A DNA stretch of 64,000 nt from positions 1,143,011 through 1,207,010 of the forward strand of contig NW_006921537.1 in the NCBI RefSeq assembly GCF_000340215.1, written 5' to 3'. The stretch is from Pseudocercospora fijiensis CIRAD86 (Eukaryota; Ascomycota; Dothideomycetes; Mycosphaerellales; Mycosphaerellaceae). The notes below the pieces were generated by a model. The model ran no database searches and had not been told where the DNA came from. It saw nothing but the letters and a program-made list of their open reading frames with translations. Below are positions 43,965 to 54,655 of the stretch, in pieces. Positions within the stretch are counted from its first letter, which is position 1; each line of letters begins with the position of its first letter. Both the position numbers and the translations under genes were made by a program.

Positions 43965-46900
43965 CTTCGAACTCGTCTAACGCTATAGAGTCTTTAATAT
44001 AAACAGCTAGCTCCTAAGTGTTGTATTCTTTAGGCTAACCTCGCTACTTAATAAGGTAGTACGCCTTCCGCTTCTTTATCTTCTTTGCTACGATTGTTTC
44101 TACCTGCTACTTATCGCCTTTAGCGACGGGTATGCTTACCTTATGCTCCTCGCTATCGCGCCTATACTAAGGCTCGAGAAGGGAAATATAGAAAATATTG
44201 TGGATCTTCGTACTTAACGGTAGTGCTAGGCGGTACGCCTACGCTCTAACTACGTTAATAATACGGAAAGGCCCTATATACTTCGGGCTAAGTTTCTTCT
44301 TTAGGACATCTAAGCTAATATTCTTTGTCGATAGTAAGACTAGGTCGCCTACACTATATATCTTAGCAGTATAGTATATATTGTATTGCTTAGCCTAGTA
44401 TTCTACTGCTTTCTACTAGCGTTCCGTAAGCGTTTTATACGCTTTCCGCAGTCGCTCCGTAGCGTCGATAGCTGCTAGTGCCCTTCCCTTAGTTAGCTCG
44501 TCCCGAGCTAGTAGCTCATTTGCGCTCGGTATTAAATTAGGGTTGAAGCCGTAGAGCATCTTAAAGGGGCTTATACGCAACGTAGGATAAACGCTATTAT
44601 TGTAGGCAAACTCCGCCTAAGGCAACAATTTAGCCTAATTATCCTAGTTCTCGGAGCAATAGTATCGTAGGTATTGCTCGAGGGTCTAGTTCGCGCGTTC
44701 GGTCTGCCTATTAGTCTAAGGATAGAAGGCTATGCTAAGCCTGCGCTTTATATACGCTTCGAAGCAGAAGTCGCTCCAAAACTAGCTAGTAAATAGCGAT
44801 CTACGATCGCTAACAATACCTAATAGCACTCTAAAACGCCTAATTACCTCCCTTTAAAGGATATCCGCGAGTTCTACTGCTATATACTTCTTCGTCGTTA
44901 GGATAAAGAGGCTTATTTTCGTATAGCGGTCGACTATTACGAGGATCGTAGTATATACGTAGGTACCGAGCTTGCTCGGCGGGAGATCGGTAATAAAGTC
45001 TATCGTTAATTCTTGCTAAGGTCGGGTCGGTATAGGCAGAGTAGCGAGCTCGCTATATAGGCGATAGCGCTTCGCCTTCGACTGTTAACAAATTCTATAG
45101 GTACGGATATAGGCCGTAATATCCTCGGCTATCTTCGGCTAGAAGTACTTTCGGCGTATTAGGTCTATAGTCTTAGCTATACTAAAGTGTCTAGCTAAAG
45201 GGTCGTCGTAGTGTATACGTATTAGTTGCGTACGCAATGCGTAGTCCTTAGGGATATACAGCGCATCGCCGTAATAAATAAGGTTACTACGGCGTAAATA
45301 GCTAGGCGGGAGGTTAGAACTACTTAACGAAGCTAAGCTACCCGACGGTAAGCTTGTCTCGTATAAGCCTCCTCCTCTCGCTTGCTCTAGCTATTGCAAG
45401 GTACGTACGAAACTAAGGATTATATTAGGTGTCTCGTAGTAGGGCCCGTTATTCCTAACGATAGTAGCCGCTACTCTTGCGAGACTGCTAATAAAACTCT
45501 TGCGTTCCGCTAGCGCTGTACTAGCGTCTCGCATCCTAATATATATAACAGAGATGCGTTTTATAATCGGCTCGATATCCTCGGGTAGATTTAACTATAG
45601 AGCTAGTTTCGACTATAATATAGGGAGAAGGTTGTTTACCGCCTACGACTCGCTCTCGTAGTCGCTGCGTCGTAAAGGCGTATCGGCTAGGTTTCGCTTA
45701 CTAGCCCGATGTTTAATAGTAAAGTTAAAAGGTATAAGGAAGGTTGCCTATCTTGCCTACCTTCCGACGAGCTGCTTTATCTTTATAAAGCCCTTAAGAT
45801 TAGCGTAGTCGATAACTACGCGGGTCGCATGCTAGGCGCCGTCGAGGTACGGGCGCTAATACTTAAAGGACTCGATAACCGCTAAGAGCTCCTAGTTATA
45901 GGTCTTATAATTTGTCTCGGCTAGGACTATTTTTCGTAACTAGAAGGCAATAGGGTGCTAATTCCTATCTTCGCTCTATTGTAATATAATTCCTACTAAG
46001 GCAAACGTAGAGGCATCGGTTTCGATGCGTAGGGGCTTCGTAGGATTATAGTGTCGCAATATCGAGGCCGAGCTAAAGGCAGCCTTTAGCTAGCGGAACG
46101 CTTGCTCCTCGCTTTCGCCCTACGGAATCTGCCCTAGCTTTCGGCTATTTACAGCTCCTTTTAATAGGGCAGTTAGTAGTATAACGATTCGGGAGTAGTT
46201 AGGGATAAACCTCCGATAGAAGTTATAGAATCCGAGGAAGAATTAAACCTCCTTTAGCGTTAATAGGCGAGGCTACTCGTTAATAGCGTTTACCCTATAC
46301 TAATCTATCGATACGCCTTCGGTGCTAACGATAAACCTAAGGAATTCGACTTCTTTCTTCTAGAAGGAACATTTCTTTCTATTTATATATAATATAAACT
46401 TTCTAAGCCGCGTAAGGATAGCGCGTACGTCTCGTACGTAGTCCTCTCGCGTTTTGCTATAGATAAGAATATCGTTAAGGTAGACGACATAGCAAATATT
46501 AACTAGGCTAGCTAACGCCCTATTAATATATCCTTAAAACGTAGCAGGAGCATTAGTAAGCCTAAAAGGTATTACCTTGTACTCGAAGTACCCGTACCGC
46601 GTACGGAACGCAGTCTTCTACTCGTCGCCTCGCTTAATACGAATACGATAATACGTATCCTATAGGTCTAAGGACGTATACTATTCGGCGTCCTTAAGCC
46701 TATTAAGCGTTTCGCTAATAAGAGGCAGGGGGTAACGATTTTTAATAGTAATCTCGTTTAGCCCCCTATAATCGACGTAGAGTCTTAGACTGCTATCCTT
46801 CTTTAGTACGAACAGGATCGGCGTATCCGCCTCGCTTATACTAAGCTAGATCTAATCATTCTCTAAGGCTAAGCTTAGATAGTTTCGAAGGTCGCTAAGC

Positions 46901-47600
46901 TCTCTTCCTAAAGAATAGTAGAGAGGTTTATATAGCGGCTTCGTTCCGGGGATTAGGTTAATCGCATACTCTACGTCTTCGGGGAGCTTGCGTCTCGCTT
47001 CGGGCGTTATTATAAAGACGTCTTCGAAGTCTTTGAATTCTTCTAGTAAGGATAAACCTTTAGCGATGTCGCGGAGCTAGCGAACGCTAATCGCATATAC
47101 GTATAGGGCGTTACGTATGTCCTTCTAGAATTCCTATAGTTCCCGTACGCGTATCGAACGCGCTACGGCTTCGTTCCTATAGGTTTAGGCATCCGTCGAG
47201 CTATCGACGATTATCTTTTAATCGCGCCTCTAAGGCCTACTAAGAATAATATTAGGGAGGGGCATTTCGAAAGCGTAGAACACTCCGGTAGTAATGCGTT
47301 CTTAGCCTATAGAGTCGGCGATCCGTAAGCGTAGATAATGCGCTCCGTAGTAGTATCCTCGGTCGCCCTAGAAACTGTCGGCACTAGGCAGTACGGCGTT
47401 AACAATCCGCTAAGGCTAGTATCGTAGAACGAATTCTTAAGATACTATATTAATGTTAATAGCATTATCTAATAAGCATTCGACGGATACTTCCCCTTCT
47501 TGCGTAACGATTGCTCCGCGTACGCGTCCCGTAGGTACTACTACTACTAAGCTACTTAGTTAAGATTCCGCACCTATCCCTAGCTCTTAGGAGGTGCCTT
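43965..47600 (-). pseudogene. Chromovirus 2 pol relic with chromodomain
   Basis: Minus-strand RT has catalytic box YLNDILIYSKTREDYV at about 46,470, with the first Asp of YLDD changed to Asn. RNase H lies at about 45.7-46.2 kb and integrase at about 44.6-45.3 kb. The C-terminal chromodomain at about 44,110-43,970 reads VETIVAKKIKKRKAYYLIK, then KEYNTWELAVYIKDSI. TAG/TAA replace Trp/Gln throughout. The chromodomain would have directed integration to modified chromatin in the live element. Confidence 0.83.
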
Positions 47601-48900
47601 ATCTTTTCCCTTAGCCTTCGAGTCGTTCTTCTTCTCTTTAGCGTTAGCGGCGACCTTACGTACCGTAGGGTTGTCGTCTTTCTAGAAATAGCGGTTCGGG
47701 TACGCGTTCTTGTAATAGCCTTTCTAGCGACAGCTATAACATTTAACCTTGCTAATATTATACCTACCTTACGAGTTATCGCCCTTCGTATACTTTCCGC
47801 CTACGCTACGGTCGCGATTTAACTGCTACTTGCGGGCCTAACTATTAGATCGACGCTTCTTACCTTTACTGCCTCCGGTTTTATCGTAGTTACGATCCTT
47901 GCGTTTGCTAGACGGCTTATTAAGGGTCTCGATGCGCGTCGTAAGCTCTACGAGTTCGTAACGCGTCGTTAGCACCGTATAGTATTTAATAATCGCGCTG
48001 CGAATCGCCGGCTAGAGTTTAACGAGGAGATAGCGGATCCTATACTCCTCGCTATAGTCGCTAAGTTAATCTTCGAGTACTACGAGCTTAAGGGCAAAGC
48101 TTTAGACTAACTGTCCCTTACGCTAACGGGCCGCCTTATACTCGAGGGTTACGTCTAGTATACGGTTTATAGGGTCCCCGACGTAGTCCCGATAGAAGGT
48201 TTTAAAGTCCTAGTAGGTATAATTCTATAGGTCCTTAAGGCTGTTTTTATTATGCTATCGCTCCTACGCATCGCCTATAAGGTATATAATACTATAAAGC
48301 ACCTTGCTTTCGTCCGTATAATAGGTAGCTCCGGATAGTATAAAGGTAATAGAAAGTTCTCTAAGGAATCGCCTCGATTCCTTAATCGTATCGCCTTTAA
48401 AGGGCTTAGGTTCCTTTAGGCGAGGCTTAATAGCCGCAAGACTAGCGACTGCGTAGCTTATGCTAGGTATAGTAGCTACGCTTAGCGTACTTCCGGAAAG
48501 AGGTAGTCGATACGAGACAGATTTAGCTCTCTAAGATTTAGGCCTCTAAATCGACTCGTTAGCTAATTCTTCCTCGTCCTCGTTCTCGTCTAGGGGTAGG
48601 GTCCTCGTAGGACCCTCGCCGGCGGTACCGCTGCTCGGAGCTAGCGCATCGCCTACGTCCCTAAAGGCACGAAGACGCGCATTCTCTCGCTTAGCTTCTT
48701 AAGCCTAGACTTCTAGCCTAAGCACTTTTTGCTTAGCTAGAAATCGTTCGAGCCGTAGGCGGGTCGCTTCCCGGCGCGCCTAATATTCGGCCTCGTATTA
48801 TTGTATCGCCGCGTCGTTTTCTAATGCTATAGGCGCTCCTAATGCATTATTCTACGCGTTTCCCGCGCCCGGCGCGTTCGGATCGCTTGCGTTTATCTTT
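47601..48900 (-). pseudogene. Chromovirus 2 gag relic
   Basis: The minus-strand reading from about 48,880 begins with a charged helical N-terminus (EAEYWARREATRLRLERFLA, Trp from TAG), an acidic Gly/Pro linker (LDENEDEEELANES) and a gag core (KEPKPFKGDTIKESRRFLRE). A CCHC knuckle relic (KCYSCR-x-KGYYKNAYP) lies near 47,740. Confidence 0.65.
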
Positions 48901-48930
48901 CGGGGTTCTATAGGCCGCTACGAAGGGTAG

Positions 48931-48942
48931 ACGGTTTAGAAC
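48931..48942 (-). promoter_or_regulatory. Chromovirus 2 PBS, candidate self-priming
   Basis: ACGGTTTAG (plus 48931-48939), three bases from the LTR edge, is the reverse complement of CTAAACCGT at 49010-49018 inside the 5' LTR. A 9-nt match, weaker than in chromovirus 1 but in the equivalent place. Confidence 0.45.
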
Positions 48943-49250
48943 TATAAGAAAATAGGTATATAGCAACGTATAGAATACCCTCTACTAATCGCCGTAGTAG
49001 AAAGTAGAACTAAACCGTGCCTTTCTTAGAATAGGGCAGAGCGACTACTATTAACTAGGCCTAGCACGGATAGTATATCTGCCGTACCGGCTACCGAGTA
49101 TGTCCGTACGAGTAATCGAGTATTACGCGCATGCGCTAAGCAAGCTTATCGCTAGCGCGGCTGCATCGTACTGTACGTAATAATATTATATAATTGTTAT
49201 ATAGGCTTGCTAAGGCAGGACAGGAGACTTCACTTGCTTAGGTTCTTACA
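48943..49250 (-). repeat. Chromovirus 2 5' LTR
   Basis: 308 bp. Plus-strand start TATAAGAAAATAGG (RIP-altered TG) and end GTTCTTACA. Confidence 0.92.
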
Positions 49251-51886
49251 TTATAGCACCTTATTCTTCTACTTAGAATAGCCTAGCTAAGGTTAGCAAC
49301 TATATCGTATATACGACCGCTCGGAAGATAATGCTCTATACTAATTTGCTAAAGGCCCTATAGCCGTATATAGTTACTACGGCTATATAGGTCCTTAATA
49401 TCACTCCTAGAACCTTAGAAGGTCTTAGCCCCTATACTATTGTAGCTAGGGAGCTTAATTAGTCTCGAAAGCAGCTACGCCTTTAACATCTCCGTGCCTA
49501 TAGCTATACTACTATTGCATATAATTACGGAGTTGCTCGTAGAAAGAAGATAGATAGTAGAGGCCTTATTAGCAAGCTAGTCGGCTATACTAAGGACTTA
49601 GTAGACTTAGGAAAGTATATAATTTACCTCCCTAACTAGTATAAGGTTATTCTATTAAAGGATGTCTAGTTTATTAAGACGGCTAGTAAGCTATTGCTTC
49701 TAGAGGGCATAGATCTATACGCCAATCCTAACGATCTAGCTAAGAACGAGTTTGTTACACTCGAGTCTATTATGCCGGCTCTATTCAATTCTATAAGCAA
49801 CGAGGCACCGTCGCTATAGGAAGCCGCTAGTATAGTCTAGCAGCTTCTAGCCTAGTAAGAAGAGCCTCTAGACGACTCTGCTTAGCAAATGCCTAATAAG
49901 GTCGCTAATCTATTACTACTCGAGGATAACCTTCTAGACGTTTAACTACTAGCTTTAAGTAATAAAGATGGCTTTTAGTTAGCTAAGGAAGATTAAGCTC
50001 CGCCTTTTAATCTAAATGCGAAGAAGGGTAAGCCTAGCTAGTTACTAGAGTTTGAGCGACCTAACACGATAGGCGCTCGTTCTACCCGTATAACCCGTAG
50101 CAATAAGTTAGCTCGTAACCTGTTGCGTAGCTATCTAGCTAATTGTAGTGTTAAGCGGGCAACTCGACGCATAATAGCTAATATGCTAATAGCCTATATA
50201 AAGGGCTTTATAGCTTCCTGCTACGTTGCTAAATAGTCTAATAGAGACACTATTCCTATTCTAAAGAGCTACAAGGAGGCGACTTAGTCGCTATACTAGC
50301 TATAATAGAAGGAGGCCTATAAGGCTAAATACAAGTTACTAATCGACAACTATATATAGGTGCATATATCTCGGTTAGAGGTGCTAGAAGGTCGCAAAGT
50401 TGTTCGTAGCCGATAGGTATTTACTATTAAGCGCGACGCTAATAGCAAGGTAAGTCGGTTTAAGGCTCGTTAGGTCGTCCGTAGCTTTACATAGGTTAAA
50501 GGACAGGATTATAACGAGACCTATACGGCTGTTGCTAAGCTGTATACACTTCGAGCCTTATTTAGCTTAATTGCTTATTACGACCTAGAGGCTAAGCAGT
50601 ATAACATCCTAACTGCCTTCCTTAATACTCTTATCGGCGATAAGCACAAGATCTACGTTAAATAGCTATACGGTTTTAAGGACCGTAGTAGTAAGGGCAT
50701 AGTTTGCCTATTGCTAAAGGCACTATATAGTCTAAAACAGTTACTAATGCTATAGTATAAAGAGCTTCGGAAGTACTTAAAGAGCCTAGACTTTATTCTA
50801 ATAATAACCGACGTCTGTGTATTCAAACACGTTATTAGCGGCTCGATTATCGTTATCTACGTCGATAATATAATTATTATCGCCTATACTCTATTAGTAC
50901 TAGAGGCAGTAGCTTAGTTACTAAAGGACTGTTTTAATATACGAGAACTAGGCGACCTTTACTACTATCTCGGTATACGGATCATCCGTAACCGCAGTTA
51001 GCGTACTATTCACGTCGTTTAAGATGCCTATTTGAATAGGCTTAGTAAGAAATATAGTATACGTAGCCGTGTCGGTCTAGCTACTCTAATAGCGCCTCGA
51101 TACGTTAAGACATCGATTTAGCGTATACCTAAAGGCTATATAGCTAGTGCCGCCTTTAAGACTCAATATTAGGAGGGTATTAGTAAAGCCCTCTAGCTAG
51201 CAATAATTACTCGGCCGGATGCGTGCTATACTACCGGCCTATTGTTACGATTTATTTCTAACCCGACCGAGGAGTATTATACCGCGCTTCTTTAGCTAAT
51301 TAAGTACCTAGTTAGTACTCTAAGCCGTAGTATGCGCTTTTAAGGCAATTAGAACGAGGGTAACGACCTTAAATTCGCTAGTTACTATAACGCCTTATAG
51401 GCTAATAATCTAGTTACTCGTCGCTCTATAGGTAGCTTCTACTTTACTATTATAGGCGGACCTCTATTATATAAGTCCGGCTGCTAGACACTCGTTACAC
51501 TGTTATTAACTAAAGCTAAGTATATTTAACTTACTATAGGGGCTAAGGAAGCAGTTGCCTTAGCTCGTTTATTAAAGGAAATTAGCTATAAGGGCTATAT
51601 TCTTCTAGTTACGCTTTACGAGGATAATTAGTCTACTATTACTATTACTAAGTCAACTAGCATTAATAGCCGTACAAAGCATATAGATGCTCGTGTCTAC
51701 TATATTCGAGAGAAGATTGCTAATAGTACTATTATCGTCTAATAGATTAGTATATATAATTAGATAGCCGATAGCTTTACTAAGCCGCTTAATAAGGTTA
51801 AGCACGGCCGCTTTGTTAAACAACTAAACCTAGTAGATTGTAAGGCCGCTATTAAGAATGCTATAAAGCTAGCTATTAAGTACTAA
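49251..51886 (+). pseudogene. Copia integrase 3' part, RT and RNase H
   Basis: The integrase resumes with APYSST-x-NSLAKV (ancestral PYTPQQNGVAER-type) and LEGLSPYTIVAREL. RT follows with NILTAFLNTLIGDKHKIYV, KALYSLKQ and catalytic YVDNIIIIA (YVDD in active copies). RNase H reads TKAKYI-x-LTIGAKEAVALA, NSRTKHIDARVYYIREKI and ADSFTKPLNKVKHGRFVKQL, the classic Ty1/copia C-terminus. The stop is at about 51,884. It is interrupted throughout by RIP stops. Confidence 0.88.
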
Positions 51887-52022
51887 AAGGCCCTTATTTG
51901 CTTTATATAGATAAGAGAATAGTCTAGTTTGTTTACCTATTTTGTTTAATTACCTAATACCCTCCTGTTTGCTTTGCTAACTAAATGGCTAATAGGTTTG
52001 TTTCATTCTATAGCGATATGCA

Positions 52023-52037
52023 CGTGCTAAGGGGGTG
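52023..52037 (+). promoter_or_regulatory. Copia polypurine tract
   Basis: AAGGGGGTG abuts the 3' LTR start at 52038 and is the expected plus-strand primer. It supports the ACTTG LTR boundary. Confidence 0.7.
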
Positions 52038-52164
52038 ACTTGGAGTGTGTGTCTAGGTGTCAGGGTCCATCACGTGCCTGATGCCTAAGGCTGCAACTGC
52101 TGCACTTCATCTTCGGACTTCTAGATAGATTAGTCCTTCTTCCAATACATCAGTTACATCAAGT
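52038..52164 (+). repeat. Copia 3' LTR (127 bp)
   Basis: Ends CATCAAGT and is followed by the GATTT duplication at 52165-52169. It keeps many CA and TG dinucleotides, far more than the element body. Confidence 0.92.
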
Positions 52165-52522
52165 GATTTTCCAGTGGGTGACGAAGGCGGAATGCTTGTG
52201 TGGAAGAGATGAATGGAGAGGCGAGGCATATGATAGAACAGCTGTTGAGCTTTTGTCGAGCGAAGAGCAACTTCCGCCAAGGAATTTGCTGACTAGTTCT
52301 AACAAATCTTCCTCCAGACGAGAACAGCGCCAAAACACCTTCAACAAGTCCTCTTCACACTCATTATGCCATCACTTTCCTGCTTATCAAACAGTTTTGT
52401 GTACATGTATTATATGGCTCACGATGTGTCGAGTCGCCGTACTCCTCTCAGCGTCTTCCGATACCAATACTCAGTATCTACCTCCTATAAGTCTCCAAAG
52501 GCATCGCCGCTTCAAGCTATAG
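52165..52522 (+). pseudogene. Right half of the ORF interrupted by copia
   Basis: The plus-strand frame FQWVTKAECLCGRDEWRGEA...VELLSSEEQLPPRN continues, in the same phase, the frame ending at 20297. It ends at 52522, but the last third is low-complexity Ser/His-rich and may not be coding. Host gene not recognised. Confidence 0.35.
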
Positions 52523-52961
52523 ACATACTTACACTGACCCATCATACATTATGAATTAGTATATAAGTACCGATTGAACCAAGTTACGACTGCCGTGAAA
52601 CCAAACAAAAGAATCCATCACCACCACCCCTTCATACCACTTCATACTTTCCAAAAGTCTCGCGTTAAACAGCCACCTAGCTCCATCCCATGGAAAACTT
52701 CCAGAACAACCAAAGTTACCAAACAAAAATTCCAATCTTCTGCACCCTGATAATAGCCTCGTGAAGTCCAGGTTCAGCCTTGTCAAGCGCGACGTGTGCA
52801 AATTTCGGCAGAAATACCGCGACCAGGATCTGCGGCAAGCAAGGAAAAACACACTCCCCGTACTGTATACTCCAATCTTAAACTTCACGTTGTCCTTTCA
52901 TCACTCACCTCACTTCAGTCACTCATTTTCTACCGGATCTATTTTCGGATTCTCCAACGCA
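52523..52961. other. Intergenic, promoter of the secreted-protein gene
   Basis: No gene supported. It contains pyrimidine-rich stretches shortly before the ATG at 52962, typical of fungal promoters/leaders. Confidence 0.5.
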
Positions 52962-53543
52962 ATGTTCGCAACAGCAAAATTCCTCGCGATCAGTCCCCTG
53001 ATTTTGGCGGCAAGTGTTTCGGGAGACGGACACTTCGCACGAGACGATGCGGCGGGTGGCGGCGTGAAAATCACCACGCTCAGCAAAACTTCAAATGCGA
53101 CTGGCGGGACCGGACAAGTCGCTGCAGCGGGAACTTTGGAGCCTTTTGGAGGGATTGGTGTAGGCTGTGGGATAAATTGGAATTCGAAGGATTCTTACGG
53201 AGGTAAAGTAAAAAAGAAGAAGAAAAAAAAACGAAACTCGAAAGCGTGGGTGCGTCGTGCTGATGTTTTTTTTTCTCGTCCAAAAGGTGGTTTGCAAGCT
53301 GGTTCCAAGGACTTTGGACTCGGCGGCGGGGCGGAAATCAAACCTGGCAGCCTGCATTATGGAGCTGGGATCGGTCTGAATGGAGTGAATGCGACCGCGA
53401 GTTTCCAGCTGAATGCTACGACCGAAGGAGTTTTCGGATTTGCGTTCAGTTCGACGGAGAAGTTTGCTTGTTCTAGCAAACTCGAGAAGGGGATGTACTC
53501 TATCGATTGTTATAGTACGAATTCGCAGCAGTATCATGGATAG
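52962..53543 (+). CDS. Glycine-rich small secreted protein
   Basis: Two exons, 52962-53202 and 53287-53543, with an 84-nt intron (GTAAAG...CCAAAAG) containing a poly-A/poly-T tract. Spliced length 165 aa. The N-terminus MFATAKFLAISPLILAASVSG is a signal peptide. The mature chain is Gly/Ala-rich with patterns GGIGVGCGINWNSK and GLGGGAEIKPGSLHYGAGIG, several N-glycosylation sites (NAT) and Cys residues at GVGCG, FACSS and IDCYS. The intron is a multiple of three without a stop, so an unspliced reading would stay open, but the inserted KKKKKKKR run is not protein-like. Secreted; function unknown, possibly cell-wall or effector-like. Confidence 0.75.
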   Translation: MFATAKFLAISPLILAASVSGDGHFARDDAAGGGVKITTLSKTSNATGGTGQVAAAGTLEPFGGIGVGCGINWNSKDSYGGKVKKKKKKKRNSKAWVRRADVFFSRPKGGLQAGSKDFGLGGGAEIKPGSLHYGAGIGLNGVNATASFQLNATTEGVFGFAFSSTEKFACSSKLEKGMYSIDCYSTNSQQYHG

Positions 53544-53995
53544 AAGGCTGGAGGGAGAGCAGACAAAAGCTGATGTATTTTCAATCCGTACGAGGCTTGA
53601 GCTCGTCTGAATCTACTGACGCGAATCAGCACCTCTGCTGCTGTAAACGGGTCTTTCCCTATGCACTGCGACACATGCGCTCATGTGCCTCCCTTCCACG
53701 ATCATTATTCGTAAACTCATCCTTTCCGGCTCGTTCTGCTGAGACCTCTCCGGTCGTGCCCTCCTGTGCTGGGTTCTCTGGGGAGGCACGTTTCCTGGCC
53801 GAGGACCCCGGTTATGGCATTGTTGATAAGCTTGAGGACGAGCTCGATGCTGTTGAGCTGTCCGTGGTCTATCAAAAAGCTGAGCCCCGATTATGCTGTC
53901 CTGACGCGCGTCTTAATGCTTAGCAGCTGCAGCAGCTAACGCCAGGTGTTCTTGGCGATATATGCAAATAGCGACGTGCACTGCATGCCGAGCAA
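53544..53995. other. Intergenic between convergent genes
   Basis: A 116-codon plus-strand frame (53573-53923) has no features and appears fortuitous. Confidence 0.5.
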
Positions 53996-54655
53996 TTAAG
54001 AAGCAACGCCACCGAGGCCTGCGAGGTTACTGTTGACCTGCTCAGTAGGACCTTGAGAGCTCTCCTCCTGGTGCGAAGCCACGCCTCCTAATGCTCTGAG
54101 ATCTTCGACTGCTGGCTCGGACGGCACTGTATGGGTAGTGCCTGTATGGAGATTTACTTCTGGCTCGGCTTCTGGCTGAACGACTGGAACATGGTCCTTT
54201 GTGTCTGGCTGCAAGACCGAATCGCCAACATTGGTGACGCCACCAATGCCTTTGAATCCTGGATGAGGCTCGCTGATGTGGTCCTCGTAACGCTCGCTGC
54301 TGGCAGAGATCATCTCAGGATTGGAAGTGGGAAAGTTCTCCTCCTCATACTTATTCCAGGATCCCATAAATTTCTCCTCGGTCTCCTTCCATTTGCGGAT
54401 GCCGTACGCGGTCGCACTCTTGCCGTATTTGGTGGCCGATTCAGTATAGCTTGGGCGAAATGAAGCTGTTGTGACGAAAATCACGACCACAAGAAGCATT
54501 GAAGTTAGGACTGCAACTCCTCGCTTGCCTCTTACGACTGGTCGCGGTGAAGGACTGGAATATCCTCGAGCACGTTTTGGCTGCCATTGCTGTGTTGCTT
54601 TCTCCATGGCGTCGTAGTCGGGTCGGTGTGACTTGGGGACTGATGACCAGGCCAT
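53996..54655 (-). CDS. Single-pass membrane protein, unknown function
   Basis: A 219-aa frame from the ATG at 54655 (MAWSSVPKSHRPDY); the frame continues upstream only through a GTG. A basic N-terminus (KRARGY...RPVVRGKRG) precedes one membrane helix, VAVLTSMLLVVVIFVTTASF, at about residues 48-67, giving type II topology. The C-terminal 150 residues are acidic and Pro/Glu-rich with two imperfect repeats of the GxGGV motif (GIGGVTN, ALGGVAS, GLGGVAS). No catalytic domain is visible. It may be a membrane-tethered low-complexity protein. Confidence 0.6.
   Translation of the reverse strand: MAWSSVPKSHRPDYDAMEKATQQWQPKRARGYSSPSPRPVVRGKRGVAVLTSMLLVVVIFVTTASFRPSYTESATKYGKSATAYGIRKWKETEEKFMGSWNKYEEENFPTSNPEMISASSERYEDHISEPHPGFKGIGGVTNVGDSVLQPDTKDHVPVVQPEAEPEVNLHTGTTHTVPSEPAVEDLRALGGVASHQEESSQGPTEQVNSNLAGLGGVAS

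Larger units (their letters stand above)
42262..49250 (-). mobile_element. Ty3/gypsy chromovirus 2 (minus strand, 6,989 bp)
   Basis: LTRs are 42262-42569 and 48943-49250 (308 bp each). The target duplication is TTACA (42257-42261) versus TTATA (49251-49255), one RIP-type change. It is inserted in the copia integrase core in the opposite direction. Coding runs on the minus strand: gag, knuckle, protease, RT, RNase H, integrase and chromodomain. An antisense ORF relic lies on the plus strand between the chromodomain and the 3' LTR. The whole element is RIP-inactivated. Confidence 0.92.
20298..52164 (+). mobile_element. Ty1/copia retrotransposon hosting three nested gypsy elements
   Basis: The outer element of the island. 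LTRs are 20298-20424 and 52038-52164 (127 bp each). The flanking target duplication is GATTT (20293-20297 and 52165-52169). Subtracting the three inner elements and their duplications leaves about 5.32 kb, a normal copia length. The order is gag, zinc knuckle, protease, integrase, RT, RNase H (copia order). All coding parts are RIP-damaged with many TAG/TAA codons. The LTRs begin ACTTG and end CAAGT instead of TG...CA; this assignment gives both a perfect 5-bp duplication and a PBS immediately next to the LTR. Confidence 0.92.

Noticed and set aside
52761..52961. Upstream extension of the secreted-protein gene
   Set aside because: The frame is open but lacks protein-like sequence, whereas the ATG at 52962 starts a clear signal peptide.
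53573..53923. Plus-strand 116-codon frame
   Set aside because: No features, and it lies between convergent genes in their 3' regions.
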